A stretch of 11,530 nt of DNA, taken from Chlamydiota bacterium. GTDB taxonomy: Bacteria > Chlamydiota > Chlamydiia > Chlamydiales > VGMA01. The position numbers and the translations under genes were made by a program. The DNA is taken from contig VGMA01000047.1 of NCBI GenBank assembly GCA_016866575.1, positions 1 to 11,530 of the forward strand. Reading direction: 5' to 3'. Each line of letters begins with the position of its first letter. Positions within the stretch are counted from its first letter, which is position 1. Below are positions 1 to 7,605 of the stretch, one piece after another. The notes under the pieces were generated by a model that had not been told where the DNA came from, did no database searches, and worked only from the letters and a program-made list of their open reading frames with translations.

Positions 1-2
1 TA

Positions 3-779
3 AGCGAATCACGCAGTAATTTAGTTCGTTTAGGCAAAGAGCTATCAAAACAGCATGAACAAGAAAAAACAGAATTAATTGCTTCAAATGAAAGCCTTCA
101 AAAAAGCAATAGCGACCTCTCAAAAATAGTAGAAAATCTCGAAAAACGAATAATCTACCAAACTGAGCAGATAAGCCAATTAACAACTTTGCTTAGTGAA
201 AATGATCTAGAATTTCGTCGATACCTTATTGAAGCTGAGCCAGGCCGTCGTCAATTGCTAGAAAAATCAGAAGAAACTCGTAATCAATTAATTTCAGAGA
301 AATCTAAAGCAGAGCAGAAAAAGAGTGCCTACGTAAACGCTTTAGCTTATTGGATAGAGCTCCATCAAAAACAGTATTTAATTCCAGAGCTAGGTGAAAG
401 CGATCTTTCTACATACGTATCAGAGCATCCGGAAGTGCTAGATAGAATACTAACTGAAGCTAAAAATCTTAATTTAGAATTGCGTAAATTAAAGGAAGAG
501 CTTTCGCAAGTACAAAAAGAAAATAATTTATTAGAGTTAAAATCGACAGTTCAATTGATAAAAGAATCGGTTTCAACTCATGGAAAAGAAGGATTTATAG
601 AATTAATTAGAAAAAATGATTCAGGATTAACTTATTATAAGGAACTCATAGAGGAACTAGGTCAATTTGGCGACAAAACCTCAACTGAAATAGCATACCT
701 AGAAAATTTGTTTTCTGACCTAGTTAAGGAAAGTGATAGTTCCGAAACAGATTTCACCACAGATGAAGACCCTATTTAA
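3..779 (+). CDS. Coiled-coil protein of unknown function, 3' part only
   Basis: The reading frame is open from the first bases of the window to the TAA at 777-779, so this is the C-terminal 258 residues of a longer protein. A TTG at 189 could serve as a start, but the frame is open and equally coiled-coil-like before it (heptad-style Leu/Ile with many Lys, Glu, Gln), so an internal start is unlikely. About the first 115 visible residues and the region around residues 140-190 look like coiled coil. The protein ends in a very acidic Ser/Asp/Glu tail, SSETDFTTDEDPI. I see no membrane segment or catalytic motif. It lies 95 bp upstream of a much larger coiled-coil gene on the same strand, which carries a similar acidic TTDED patch, so the two may be related or work together. 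I do not recognise a family. That it is coding is nearly certain; the function is unknown. Confidence 0.8.
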   Translation, partial: SESRSNLVRLGKELSKQHEQEKTELIASNESLQKSNSDLSKIVENLEKRIIYQTEQISQLTTLLSENDLEFRRYLIEAEPGRRQLLEKSEETRNQLISEKSKAEQKKSAYVNALAYWIELHQKQYLIPELGESDLSTYVSEHPEVLDRILTEAKNLNLELRKLKEELSQVQKENNLLELKSTVQLIKESVSTHGKEGFIELIRKNDSGLTYYKELIEELGQFGDKTSTEIAYLENLFSDLVKESDSSETDFTTDEDPI

Positions 780-812
780 AATTGTTATTTTATAATATAA
801 ATTAATTAAAAA

Positions 813-841
813 TTTACATTAATTTAATAGTATGTTATAAT
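813..841 (+). promoter_or_regulatory. Sigma-70/sigma-66-type promoter with extended -10, for the large coiled-coil gene
   Basis: TTTACA at 813-818 and TATAAT at 836-841 are separated by 17 bp, and TGT directly precedes the -10 (extended -10). Transcription would start near 848, leaving a leader of about 27 nt before the ATG at 875. No good Shine-Dalgarno lies in that leader. An AT-only 9-bp inverted repeat (798-806 with 818-826) overlaps the -35. It may be chance in such AT-rich DNA, or a weak operator or terminator for the gene upstream. Confidence 0.65.
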
Positions 842-874
842 AATTATATTAAATTTTTATAATTAAAGCTATAT

Positions 875-3800
875 ATGCATAATACTATTCATAATTATCC
901 CTCTCACTTCAGTATAAATAGGGTAACCTCCTCTTTTTCAGGAGGTAATGAAATTAATGGTATCCACCCTGAAATGCAAGAACATGTGGATGCAATTGTA
1001 GCTACTGAGGCCTTTCAAAAGGCCTTTCCTGACCGCCATCCCCACAATTTTTGCCATCTAAGAGTCAAAGGCGATCAGGTTTATGTTGAAGACCGTGGGC
1101 AATTTAAATCAATCCAAAGCCAAGTACCGGTAGAAGATCGGTCCATAAGATATCACGCAGAATGCATACTAGCTTTAGCAAAGCACTATTCTAAGCCAGC
1201 ACATGCTTCCGCAATTCATATTCATCAAGGCTTTCCTGATCAGAGGTTTGCGAATAGATATGATAAACAAAGAGAAGAAGTCCTTGATCTGCATAGACAA
1301 GTTCATGAGCTGGAGCAGCGCTTGCTCCAAAAAGATTTAGCTCAGCTTCGCAAAAATGATCAGCTCCGTATGGAAAATACTTTTTTACAAAATATGCTTT
1401 CTGAAGCCCATTCGCTCTCTCAAAATGATGCCATTAGAGAATTAAGGTCCTATTGCGAAAAACTTCAGACTAGAATTGCTCATTTAGAATTAGCTCATTC
1501 GACAAAAAATGAAGCAGAAGAAAGAAGCATTGATCAAAAAATTACACAGTTTCGACATGAGATTCTACAACTCTTAATTGCATTATCAAAAGATCCTGAT
1601 CACGGAGATTCGATCAAAAAAATACTAGCCGTAGAAGGCCTTACAACCGATGAAGATACAGATTCTACAGACAGCAACCCCCCATCTGGATTTAGAGGTC
1701 TAGCCATTACAGCTTCTGTACAAGCAACAGATCATAGATTCAGCGATACATCATTTCTACAAACATTACTTTCAAAGATCGAAGACGCAATACGTCAAAA
1801 TAGCGAAGCTAAACAGCAAAAAAATGAACGCGATCAAGAAGTTCGCGAAGCATACCTAAAAGAGAATCAAGAACTTTATGAAGCCGCTAAAGAATGTAGT
1901 AGAAAGTTTATTGTCTACGAAGAAGAGCTTAGAGAGTGTATATCTAGAATTAAAGAATTGGAATCCTTCATCAGTGCCCAAGAAGAAAAATCGAAAGCTG
2001 ATTTACAATCAATTGATGAATTAAAAGCTACCGTTCAAGCCCAGCGTAAGGAGATTAACGAGCTTCAAGCAGGAAACAGATTCCTATTTTTTAATAACAA
2101 TTTGGAAAAAATCCGTCTAGAAGAGCAAATGTCTCTATTAGAAGCTGAAAAGGCGAAGCTTAAAGAAAACACTGCGTTTACGATTGAAAAATTAGAAAAG
2201 GCTATTGCATCAAAAACTACAGAAATCGAAGAAATTCAAAAACAAGCTCAGCATACAGCCAGAGAATTACAATTAGCTCAGGATGAGCTTTTGGATAAAG
2301 ATGAAACTATCAAGCGATTATATTTATTACTCCAAGAGAATAAAGACCAAAAAGACCGACTGCTTCGAGAAAACGAATTGATATTTCTTGAACTTCAACA
2401 GTCTGAACGAAGAGTTCTAGAAGCTGAAAAGCTCTCTTATCAATTACAAGAGAAGCTTAGTGAAGTCGAGACCTCTTCTAAAAGAACAAATCTTCATCAA
2501 AAGCTCGCAGCAGAAGAAAAAATCTATCAATTAAAAGCTGAGCTTACTTTTGTTCAAGAATCTCATGCTAAAGCGTTAGAAGAAAAGCGATTGCTAGAGT
2601 CAAGACTTCAAGATCAACAGCAAACAATAGTCACCTTAGACTATGAAAATGCTGCCCTAAAACAGCACCTTGATCTTCAAAAATTGGTAAATAAAGATCA
2701 AGTACTAGATATTGAAGCAGCAAAAAATGAAACTGATTTATTAAAAATACGATTCAATGAGCTCAAAAACAATCACAGGGCTCTTCAGGAAGAATTAAGA
2801 ACGCTAGAACAAGAAAAAGCACAAAAAGAAACCCAAATTATCGTCTTACAAAGTCAATACAAACAAGAAATAGATGCTCTATCTGAAAATCATACAGAAG
2901 CGCAAGAAGCTTTACAAAACAAATTAGTTGCAGAGCAACGAGAACTCGCTAGACTTCAACAGCTATTATCAATACAAAATCAACTCTTAGATGACCAAGG
3001 AAATGAATCTACTCAATTAAAAAGCCGCATCAAAGAGTTAGAACAACAACTAACCAAACTCGGCGATGATCATAATCAGCGATTGCTTGCACTAAAGCAA
3101 GAACAAACCCAAGCTTTAGCTGATTACAACCAAGAACTTGAACAACAAAAGCTGCATTATTCATCCGATTTACAGCGTTTAGAGCTACAGCTATTAGAAT
3201 CTCAAAAAGCCCGTGAAGAATTAGAACAAACTTTTAGAGATCTACAAACTACAGCTAGCACACAAAAAGACACTTACACCAAAACTGCTAAAGAACAAGA
3301 TAAAAAAATCCAACAATTAGAGCTCGAAATCCAAAAGCTACAAGAAGACTTTCAACAACGTTTATCTTCGCTACAAAGAGAAAACCAAGAAGCTCTTGAA
3401 GAAGTGAAGAAAAACCATTCATTAGAACTAGAAACTTTAAAATCAGAGCTAAACAAATATCAAACCTCTTATGAATCACTACAACGCGAAATGGAACGTC
3501 TTGAAAAAGAAGCCAACTCGCATGCATCAGATAAAAGCAAACTAGAAACAGAAGTCCAAAGGCTAAATCAGCAGCTAGAAAAATTACAGCAACAATTTGA
3601 GCGAACCCTATCTGAAAAGGAAATTGCGTATGCAGACACTCTCCTAGCATTGCGTCAGCATCTAGAGGCTTCTGAATCAGCACGACGAGGTTTAGAACAA
3701 CGTAATACCGCACTAGAAAAAGAATTAAGCGCAAAAAATGGAGAACTTGAAGAACTAAAAGGCAATATTAATGAAATCAAATATAAGATATCAGAAGCTC

Positions 3801-4933
3801 AGCGAAAAACCCATGAAAGTCTAGACGCTAAGGCTAATGAAAACTACACACTAAAACAGCGAATCGAGCTACTTGAAAAGCAAAACCGATTCTTCAGGGA
3901 ACAAGCAGAGCATGCTGTTCAAGAACAAGAAAAGCTTAAAACAGCACTTGCTGAATTAAGAACGACATCTCAAAAAGAGATTGAAACCCTACAAACATCC
4001 CTAATAGCTCTACAATCAAAATGCCAAGAGCTTGAAGTGCAAAACGCAGAATTACAGAAAATTAATCGGTTAGCTAACGAAAAAATACAAAAATTAACCG
4101 AGGATTTGAGTTCAATTCGTGACGAAAATACTGAACTTAGAAATCGACTGGATGCCTCTCAACAAGAAAATGCAACTCTTGAAGAAGTACTTAATACGAC
4201 CATGGATGAATGGCTTGATTTTCATAATGGGAATTTTGAAATTGAGAAAATGCTTAATAAATGGGGATTATACACTCCTTTTGGATGGAATATTAGTATA
4301 GAAACTGTACCTATTTTGTTTTGCAATCGAGATTTTTACAACGCTAAAATTACATCTAATGGAAATGTCGAATTAACGGTACGTAGGAAATCAACTTCAA
4401 GACAATATGAAGATGGCAAAAGAACGCTAAAAAATTGGCTAGCCTCTGATACTAAATATACGACTAAAGAAGACTTTATTCATAATCAGTTAGGGCATCT
4501 AGAAGAAATATTTACAGAAGTTGCTAATATTTTACCTATGAACACTGCTAGCTATCAAAAAACCCTTGAAAAAATTAAGAATGCTGATCATTGCTCTTCA
4601 GAAGATCTCAAAGCAATTCAACAAGCGATAAAATTGAGCGTAGAGAATTTAACACAAATATTGATTAAAAATCCTACAATCATGCGAGATCTCACCTTTG
4701 TAGTAGCATACTGTAAAGTTAGAAATATTAATGCCGGTAAATACAAAAATCTACTTAAAACACTTAAAGATCTAATTTCAAGAATTTCTATTGACCCAGA
4801 GCAAGGAACGATTCACTATGATCCCCAAGGAGTTACTAAGCTAAAAAGAACTAAAGGAGGTTCTCAACTAACTTTCGGTCAAGATGGTAAGCAAATCCAC
4901 AGAGCTATAGAAAAGGGAAGCGTTAGAAAATAG
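875..4933 (+). CDS. Giant coiled-coil protein with His-rich N-terminal and globular C-terminal regions
   Basis: The 1352-residue product has three visible parts. Residues 1-130 are not coiled coil and hold 13 His in about 120 residues, with Cys60 and Cys97 (HPHNFCHLRV at 55-64, YHAECILALAKHY at 93-105). Residues 131 to about 1105 are almost continuous Leu/Glu/Gln/Lys-rich coiled coil, interrupted near 256-290 by an acidic Ser/Asp linker (TTDEDTDSTDSN). Residues 1105-1352 return to mixed composition with aromatic residues and a basic end. I see no signal peptide, transmembrane helix, P-loop or ABC signature, so this is not an SMC or Rad50 ATPase. The start is fixed by an in-frame stop at 860-862 and by the promoter at 813-841; the next in-frame ATG is at 974. 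A polar Ser/Asn/His-rich N-terminus fits, but does not prove, a type III secreted effector. A scaffold or structural protein is equally possible. The gene is real; its function is unknown. Confidence 0.9.
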   Translation: MHNTIHNYPSHFSINRVTSSFSGGNEINGIHPEMQEHVDAIVATEAFQKAFPDRHPHNFCHLRVKGDQVYVEDRGQFKSIQSQVPVEDRSIRYHAECILALAKHYSKPAHASAIHIHQGFPDQRFANRYDKQREEVLDLHRQVHELEQRLLQKDLAQLRKNDQLRMENTFLQNMLSEAHSLSQNDAIRELRSYCEKLQTRIAHLELAHSTKNEAEERSIDQKITQFRHEILQLLIALSKDPDHGDSIKKILAVEGLTTDEDTDSTDSNPPSGFRGLAITASVQATDHRFSDTSFLQTLLSKIEDAIRQNSEAKQQKNERDQEVREAYLKENQELYEAAKECSRKFIVYEEELRECISRIKELESFISAQEEKSKADLQSIDELKATVQAQRKEINELQAGNRFLFFNNNLEKIRLEEQMSLLEAEKAKLKENTAFTIEKLEKAIASKTTEIEEIQKQAQHTARELQLAQDELLDKDETIKRLYLLLQENKDQKDRLLRENELIFLELQQSERRVLEAEKLSYQLQEKLSEVETSSKRTNLHQKLAAEEKIYQLKAELTFVQESHAKALEEKRLLESRLQDQQQTIVTLDYENAALKQHLDLQKLVNKDQVLDIEAAKNETDLLKIRFNELKNNHRALQEELRTLEQEKAQKETQIIVLQSQYKQEIDALSENHTEAQEALQNKLVAEQRELARLQQLLSIQNQLLDDQGNESTQLKSRIKELEQQLTKLGDDHNQRLLALKQEQTQALADYNQELEQQKLHYSSDLQRLELQLLESQKAREELEQTFRDLQTTASTQKDTYTKTAKEQDKKIQQLELEIQKLQEDFQQRLSSLQRENQEALEEVKKNHSLELETLKSELNKYQTSYESLQREMERLEKEANSHASDKSKLETEVQRLNQQLEKLQQQFERTLSEKEIAYADTLLALRQHLEASESARRGLEQRNTALEKELSAKNGELEELKGNINEIKYKISEAQRKTHESLDAKANENYTLKQRIELLEKQNRFFREQAEHAVQEQEKLKTALAELRTTSQKEIETLQTSLIALQSKCQELEVQNAELQKINRLANEKIQKLTEDLSSIRDENTELRNRLDASQQENATLEEVLNTTMDEWLDFHNGNFEIEKMLNKWGLYTPFGWNISIETVPILFCNRDFYNAKITSNGNVELTVRRKSTSRQYEDGKRTLKNWLASDTKYTTKEDFIHNQLGHLEEIFTEVANILPMNTASYQKTLEKIKNADHCSSEDLKAIQQAIKLSVENLTQILIKNPTIMRDLTFVVAYCKVRNINAGKYKNLLKTLKDLISRISIDPEQGTIHYDPQGVTKLKRTKGGSQLTFGQDGKQIHRAIEKGSVRK
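926..946 (+). promoter_or_regulatory. Small mRNA hairpin pairing ACCTCCT with AGGAGGT inside the start of the coiled-coil gene
   Basis: ACCTCCT (926-932) and AGGAGGT (940-946) are exact complements around a 7-nt loop. The right arm is a perfect Shine-Dalgarno sequence and the left arm is identical to the 16S rRNA anti-Shine-Dalgarno core. It lies 51-72 nt after the start codon. ATGs at 948 and 957 follow the Shine-Dalgarno but are out of frame with the gene; the frame they share ends after 17 codons. A role in pausing or translation control is inferred, and chance is quite possible. Confidence 0.3.
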
Positions 4934-4945
4934 CGCTCCCCTTTT
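4911..4945. terminator. Probable bidirectional terminator hairpin between convergent genes
   Basis: AAAAGGG (4911-4917) pairs with CCCTTTT (4939-4945), and AGCG (4919-4922) with CGCT (4934-4937), with one A/C mismatch and an 11-nt loop that contains the stop codon of the large coiled-coil gene. The terminal T and A runs give a U-tract on either strand, so it could stop both that gene and yajC, whose stop lies 26 bp away. The U-tract is short (four) and belongs to the stem, so efficiency is uncertain. Confidence 0.5.
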
Positions 4946-4970
4946 GCATAGGTTGTAGATGGGGGGGAAA

Positions 4971-5279
4971 TTACTTTTCCTCTTTTTTCTCTACGTCGGT
5001 GATTGCGGCGATGAGCATTTCGATGCATGCCCCTTCTACTTGAATCTTCACGGTTCTTTCTTTGATTTCAGCAATGGTGCCGATGATGCCCATGGCAGTT
5101 ACGCGATCCCCTTTTTGGAGTCCGGTGCGCATGTCTTCGAGTTTTTTTCTTCGCTTTTGCTCTGGTCTCCAGAGGATGAAGTAAAAGAAAATGAGCGCGA
5201 CGGCGATCATGATGAGTGTTTGATAAAATCCTTGATCATTAGCCGCTTCTGCAGCTGCTAAAAAAATCTGTGCTAGCAT
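4971..5279 (-). CDS. yajC: Sec translocon accessory protein YajC
   Basis: The 102-residue product is an inner-membrane protein of the family that associates with SecD and SecF in preprotein export. A short N-terminal stretch is followed by one transmembrane helix at about residues 21-37. Directly after it comes the family hallmark RPEQKRRKK (38-46), then a small cytoplasmic beta-rich domain with the typical LQKGDRV and GIIGTI elements (54-67) and a charged Lys/Glu tail. Length and layout match the family. The ATG at 5279 is preceded by GAGGT at suitable spacing (5283-5287), which supports this start. A 5-bp stem (5280-5284 with 5296-5300) partly covers that ribosome binding site. It lies 40 bp downstream of rumA on the same strand, probably cotranscribed, and its end faces the large coiled-coil gene with the shared hairpin between them. 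Confidence 0.93.
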   Translation of the reverse strand: MLAQIFLAAAEAANDQGFYQTLIMIAVALIFFYFILWRPEQKRRKKLEDMRTGLQKGDRVTAMGIIGTIAEIKERTVKIQVEGACIEMLIAAITDVEKKEEK

Positions 5280-5319
5280 AAGACCTCATTCGTTAGTCTT
5301 TTCTTATGATACAAAAAGA

Positions 5320-6435
5320 TTAGGATAAAAGTAACAAATTTTCTACATGTTCTGTATGAGGGAATTGGTCTAGAGGCTGGATCTTTTGGACGTTATAAAA
5401 TGGAAGTAGCGCCTTGAGATCTTCGCTTTGGGTCTTGGGGTTGCAAGAGATGTAGAGGATCTTTTTGGGCTTAAGCTGTAAAAGCGCCTCGACTCCCTTT
5501 TTCTCTAAGCCTGCTCTTGGGGGATCTACGATGGCAAGATCAAAGAGCTCTTCGTAATCGCGGATGAATGTAGAAACATCTTCTGCAAAGAAGAGGATGT
5601 TGTGAATCTCACTTCTTTCGGCATTATCTCTTGCATCTGCGACTGCGGCTTTATTGATCTCTACACCGACAACTTCTTCGACGTGACGAGCGAAATAAAG
5701 CCCTAGTGTTCCAAGTCCGCAAAAAAGGTCGATGACTCTTTCTTTGCCTGTAAGTTGGGCCATTTTTAAGGCCGTCTCACAAAGTATTGGAAAGGTGTAA
5801 TTGTTCGGCTGGAAAAAGCTTGTGGGGCTTAGATGGTAGCTTAGGCCCGCTAGAGAGTATGTTAAGTAGCTCTGTCCTGCTAGATGCATTTCTGAATAGG
5901 TTGTAACTGAGCCCTCTTTAGCGTGTTTTAAGGTTAAAAACACAGAGACTTGATCTGATTGCACTTTGGCGACAAAGTTATCGAGCTGTTTTCTAGTGAG
6001 AGCGTAGGCTGGGTTGCCTGAAACTAATAAGTTGACCATTTTGCCGCCGCTAGGAGATGTGCGTAAGATCAAATTGATCAAAAGCCCTTCTGCTTTTCTT
6101 GGATGAAAGGCTGGAAGATCTTCTTCTTCCCACCACTCATAAACGGCATTTTTGGTTTTGATGTACCAAGGATCTGTTAAAAGGCACTCTTGGAGTGTGA
6201 GAACTTTGCCTCTTTTGGCAAATAAGCCTAGAAATCTTTTCCCTGCTTTGTCTTGGGAAAAGGTGTACTCCATCTTGTTTCTATATTCCCAGATCTGAGG
6301 AGATGGGATGATCCTTTCCACTTGATGAGGAAAAAAAAGCTCTTCAATAAACTTCTGCTTATTGTTAAGCTGCTCTTCATAGGGGATATTTTGGGTCTTA
6401 CACCCCCCGCATTCTCCGAAATGTTGGCACTGCAT
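5320..6435 (-). CDS. rumA: 23S rRNA (uracil-5-)-methyltransferase, RlmC/RlmD (RumA/RumB) family
   Basis: This enzyme uses S-adenosylmethionine to methylate C5 of a uridine in 23S rRNA. The 371-residue protein begins directly with the iron-sulfur cluster cysteines Cys3, Cys9 and Cys12 (CQHFGECGGC), with the fourth probably Cys84. FFQPN (207-211), the SAM-binding DLFCGLGTLGL (236-246), DPPRAG (304-309), the nucleophile Cys331 in SCNP, and Glu365 in HTEHVE as probable base are all present, so it should be active. It lacks the N-terminal TRAM domain of E. coli RlmD and is close in length to RlmC. The site modified (U747, U1939 or both) cannot be decided from sequence; the symbol names the family. 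The ATG is the first in frame after a stop at 6445-6447 and follows hctA by 9 bp, so translation is probably coupled. It sits between hctA and yajC. Confidence 0.92.
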   Translation of the reverse strand: MQCQHFGECGGCKTQNIPYEEQLNNKQKFIEELFFPHQVERIIPSPQIWEYRNKMEYTFSQDKAGKRFLGLFAKRGKVLTLQECLLTDPWYIKTKNAVYEWWEEEDLPAFHPRKAEGLLINLILRTSPSGGKMVNLLVSGNPAYALTRKQLDNFVAKVQSDQVSVFLTLKHAKEGSVTTYSEMHLAGQSYLTYSLAGLSYHLSPTSFFQPNNYTFPILCETALKMAQLTGKERVIDLFCGLGTLGLYFARHVEEVVGVEINKAAVADARDNAERSEIHNILFFAEDVSTFIRDYEELFDLAIVDPPRAGLEKKGVEALLQLKPKKILYISCNPKTQSEDLKALLPFYNVQKIQPLDQFPHTEHVENLLLLS

Positions 6436-6444
6436 GGCCAGACA

Positions 6445-6678
6445 TTATCGTTTCCTGCGTGTTTTTGGTGCAACCGAAACTTTCTTTAAAAGCTTTTTCT
6501 TTTCAGAACTGACCGATAGTTTGCGAAAGACTTTGGCTACTTTAGCAAATGTGATCGATTTGGTTCTTACTCTTTGCGCTGCTGTTTTGTTTCCTTTCTC
6601 TGCTTTTGTCAAATCGACAAGCATCTCTTCTAACAGCTCTCTCATCGCTTTTTCGGCGGTTTTGATGGACATCGTCAT
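6445..6678 (-). CDS. hctA: Histone H1-like DNA-binding protein Hc1 (HctA), short form
   Basis: The 77-residue, strongly basic product matches the N-terminal domain of chlamydial Hc1, the histone-like protein that compacts the chromosome when reticulate bodies turn into elementary bodies. The core KAEKGNKTAAQRVRT (about 26-40), the KVAKVFRK element (46-53) and the Arg/Lys-rich end are as I recall them from C. trachomatis Hc1. That protein has about 125 residues with a long Lys/Ala/Pro repeat tail; here the protein stops soon after LLKKVSVAPKTRRKR. The DNA reads through to a clean TAA, so nothing suggests a frameshift. Translation may start at 6678 or at the second ATG at 6672; neither has a clear Shine-Dalgarno. 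It heads the - strand cluster with rumA and yajC. Expression is expected to be late in development and, as known for Chlamydia, may be held back by a small RNA, which I cannot see here. Confidence 0.87.
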   Translation of the reverse strand: MTMSIKTAEKAMRELLEEMLVDLTKAEKGNKTAAQRVRTKSITFAKVAKVFRKLSVSSEKKKLLKKVSVAPKTRRKR

Positions 6679-6701
6679 AAATTTTTCAAATATTTATTGT
6701 A

Positions 6702-6707
6702 TATAAT
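6702..6707 (+). promoter_or_regulatory. Candidate -10 element in the hctA/aminotransferase divergent spacer
   Basis: TATAAT at 6702-6707 is a consensus -10 for the + strand aminotransferase gene, giving a leader of about 40 nt, but no recognisable -35 lies 16-18 bp upstream. The same few bases read on the - strand give TATACAAT (6697-6704), a possible -10 for hctA, again without a good -35, which is common for late chlamydial promoters. The 75-bp spacer must hold both promoters, so overlapping divergent elements are plausible. An imperfect palindrome, TATTG-TG-CAATA (6732-6743), lies downstream. Confidence 0.35.
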
Positions 6708-6753
6708 TCTTTCCCATAGAAGTTTTTGAGATATTGTGCAATAGTTTTGATCT

Positions 6754-7605
6754 ATGCTTGAGCCAATTTTTTATGTCGATGGGGCTTATGTTCCCCTCTC
6801 AGAAGCAAAAATTTCTGTGTGTGATCTTGGTTTGATGAGATCATTTGCTATCTATGAAATGGTCAGAACTTATAACAGAATACCTTTTCGTCTAGAAGAT
6901 CATCTTCTTCGTCTTCAAAGTGCACTTGCTTTTTTTGATATACCGCAAAATATTGATGAAATTGGATCTATTATTGACAATCTGATCGAAAAAAATCCTG
7001 AAAAAGAGCTCTCGTTTCGGATTTTCGTGACTGCTGGAATCAATGAAGAAGCCAATTTTTATGCAAAAGATCCGGTTTTGATCATTCAAAGTATCGCTAT
7101 TGAGCCTTTACCTAAACAGTACTATGATGACGGCGTTTATGTGATCACAACTTTGCAAAAAAGGATTTTTCCTGAGTACAAGACAACAAGCTACCTAGCG
7201 GCAGCTCTTGCTCTAAAAGAAGCCTCTATGAAAGGGGCTAAGGATGCGATTTACCTAAGTGAACGTGGCGAGATGCTTGAACTGACTAGAAGCAATCTCT
7301 TTATTGTAAAAAATGGGGCTCTATGGACTGCTAAAGAGGGAATTCTCTATGGAATCACTAGAAAAGTGGTGATAGAAATCGCTCAATCTTTAGGTATTGA
7401 AGTTCATGAAGAAGCGCTCTTATTGTCTGATATCAAAAACTGGGATGAGGTATTCCATAGCTCTTCTGTTAAAGAGCTCATCCCGATTGTCCAAATCGAT
7501 GATATCCTCATAAAAGACGGCAAAGTGGGCAAGATTACAAAACTACTTCAGGAGGCTTTTCATAAGAAGACGTATCTTGCAGCCAAGGAGACAGCAACTG
7601 TTTAA
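6754..7605 (+). CDS. PLP-dependent class IV aminotransferase/lyase (IlvE, D-amino-acid aminotransferase or PabC type)
   Basis: The 283-residue protein has the full pattern of fold-type IV pyridoxal-phosphate enzymes. HLLRLQSAL (50-58) contains Arg53 for the cofactor phosphate. Lys143 in YKTTSYL is the Schiff-base lysine. Glu176 in the E-x-x-x-SNLF motif (176-183) contacts the pyridine nitrogen. GILYGITRKVV (196-206) and HSSSVKELIPI (235-245) complete the site. Length is near 280, typical for D-alanine aminotransferase, 4-amino-4-deoxychorismate lyase (folate pathway) and short branched-chain aminotransferases. The motifs do not separate these, so substrate is left open. The start is the first ATG after the divergent spacer and leads straight into the usual strand FYVDGAYVP; no Shine-Dalgarno is visible. 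It is divergent from hctA, and its last 71 bp overlap the end of the convergent hydrolase gene. Confidence 0.87.
   Translation: MLEPIFYVDGAYVPLSEAKISVCDLGLMRSFAIYEMVRTYNRIPFRLEDHLLRLQSALAFFDIPQNIDEIGSIIDNLIEKNPEKELSFRIFVTAGINEEANFYAKDPVLIIQSIAIEPLPKQYYDDGVYVITTLQKRIFPEYKTTSYLAAALALKEASMKGAKDAIYLSERGEMLELTRSNLFIVKNGALWTAKEGILYGITRKVVIEIAQSLGIEVHEEALLLSDIKNWDEVFHSSSVKELIPIVQIDDILIKDGKVGKITKLLQEAFHKKTYLAAKETATV

Noticed and set aside
948..1001. 17-codon frame after the AGGAGGT in the giant gene
   Set aside because: The first ATG is too close to the Shine-Dalgarno, and the peptide is only a shifted reading of the real gene; kept only as part of the hairpin observation.
3288..3734. Open frame of 148 codons on the - strand inside the giant coiled-coil gene
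   Set aside because: It is the antisense of Gln/Glu/Leu-rich coiled-coil codons, which gives a false hydrophobic Leu/Val/Phe-rich product; there is no ribosome binding site and the + frame is clearly real.
4961..4967. Run of seven G between convergent genes, considered as a phase-variation tract
   Set aside because: It lies in a 37-bp spacer outside both reading frames and away from any promoter, so length changes would have no obvious effect.
4959..5261. Open frame of 100 codons on the + strand opposite yajC
   Set aside because: It lies antisense to the well supported yajC, its product is Asp/Phe/Leu-rich with no motif, and it has no ribosome binding site.
6253..6706. Overlapping + strand frames opposite rumA and hctA, and a - strand frame at 6228-6473
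   Set aside because: These are antisense or shifted copies of two genes with clear family motifs, and they have no expression signals.
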